The notes under the pieces were generated by a model. It was given only the letters and a program-made list of their open reading frames with translations, ran no database searches and was not told where the DNA came from. From positions 88,958,070 through 89,022,069 of the forward strand of contig OX465282.1 in assembly GCA_949987705.1 (NCBI GenBank): a DNA stretch of 64,000 bases, written 5' to 3'. The translations under genes were made by a program, and so were the position numbers. Shown in pieces: positions 63,186 through 64,000 of this stretch. This DNA comes from Thereva unica. Taxonomy: Eukaryota; Arthropoda; Insecta; Diptera; Therevidae. Each line of letters opens with the position of its first letter. The stretch's first letter is position 1.

Positions 63186-64000
63186 GCAAAAATTTCTGGG
63201 CCTTGGTAAGTTCAATCAAAAAGAATTTCACTACAATTTCAACCCCTTCCTTTATCCACGATGAGAACGTGATAACAGACAGAAAATCCAAGACCGAATT
63301 ATTAGCAGCGCTGTTCGCTTCAAATTCTTTCTAACCCGAAACTGATATGCTACTCTCTGTTTCCAAACTCACCGCCCACTCAATGAACAGGGTATTCTTC
63401 AGGACTCGCACAGGTGCCTCAATGAGTACAATGCTTACAAGTCCACTGGACCCGATAATATACCCCCGATGGTCTTAAAACAATGCGCCTCAGCTTTAGC
63501 TAAGCCTCTGCCCAAACCTTTTGCCCTATCATACTTCTCCGGAGTATCTATCAATAACGACATTGAACTCAGTGAGGAAACAAAAATCGTGTCGAGTTCA
63601 ACCCTACGAAAACCAAGTATTCTGTTTTATTTCAAGAAAACAGCTCAATATCTCTCCATCTGTGACAGTGGGTGACAGTTGAAGTAATGCTCGACCTCAC
63701 CCTCACATTAGCCAAAGACTTGCGATGGAATGACCACATATTACAAATCGCCAAACAAGCATCTCAGTGCTTGGGATTTCTCAAGAGGTGTAAGTTCCTC
63801 CTCCACCCATCGGCCCTTGCAGTTCTTTATAAGTCCTACATTCGGTCTTTTCTTGAATGCAACTCCCTCGTTTGGGGCGGCGCTTCGCTAACCACCTTGG
63901 CATGATTGGATGAGGTGCAAAAAAGGGCATTTAAATTAATTGATGACGACACCGCTTGCTCCACCATCGACCCCTTGAGCAACCGTACGAATGTAGCAGC
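63186..64000 (+). pseudogene. LINE fragment (Jockey/CR1 group), RT core deleted, runs off the window
   Basis: Starts in the linker SGSKNFWALVSSIKKNF, then ELLAALFASNS. KSTGPDNIPPMVLKQCASAL (about 63439-63498) opens the RT. The catalytic core is missing. The thumb resumes as LTLTLAKDLRWNDHILQI, QASQCLGFLKRCKFL and YIRSFLECNSLVWGGA, with a stop at 63903-63905 followed by LDEVQKRAFKLIDDD. It belongs to the same family as the old LINE halves at 20890-21004 and 23816-25140. Confidence 0.75.

Overview
The window is eukaryotic and almost certainly from an insect. It holds one clear host gene, a single-exon Rebers-Riddiford cuticle protein with a TATA box and polyadenylation signal (50432-51479). Nearly everything else recognisable is transposable-element DNA in AT-rich, non-coding sequence. 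There are no operons, Shine-Dalgarno sites or bacterial genes. The species, and even the insect order, cannot be fixed from the sequence alone.

Layout. 1-11.7 kb: LINE debris (RNase H tail at 1-609, RT thumb at 4292-4621, RT/RNase H relic near 11 kb), a pair of non-autonomous hAT elements (one carrying a nested 118-bp MITE) and other inverted-repeat elements. 11.73-17.37 kb: a complete but mutated Ty3/Gypsy element of the CsRn1 clade, with tRNA-Trp-type primer site and 4-bp target duplication. 17.65-19.3 kb: a tRNA-headed SINE and an internally deleted Tc1 element. 20.9-25.1 kb: an old LINE split by a younger LINE with an 850-codon ORF. 25.5-29.6 kb: a diverged segmental duplication and several MITEs nested in repeats. 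29.7-36.9 kb: an RNase H LINE end tailed by CTAAC repeats, a 5'-truncated RTE-like LINE with a 12-bp target duplication, and a hAT element enclosing a second CTAAC-tailed LINE end. 37.4-45.3 kb: a degenerate tandem array, a TTAA-flanked element, and a BEL/Pao gag-protease cut between its two zinc knuckles by 4.7 kb of other elements, including a 3.4-kb hAT-like element with 145-bp tandem repeats. 45.4-49.5 kb: two damaged LINEs. 50.4-51.5 kb: the cuticle gene. 51.9-62.6 kb: nested MITEs and an intact second CsRn1 element (55356-60945, minus strand). 63.0-64.0 kb: LINE debris.

The most informative property is that several insertions can be read against an uninserted relative in the same window, which fixes element ends and target duplications. 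Both CsRn1 copies also keep a canonical A AAA AAC slippery heptamer directly before the gag stop, with pol in the -1 frame, so Gag-Pol is probably made by ribosomal frameshifting. I could not run searches or structure programs; family names rest on motifs, termini and target duplications visible by eye.
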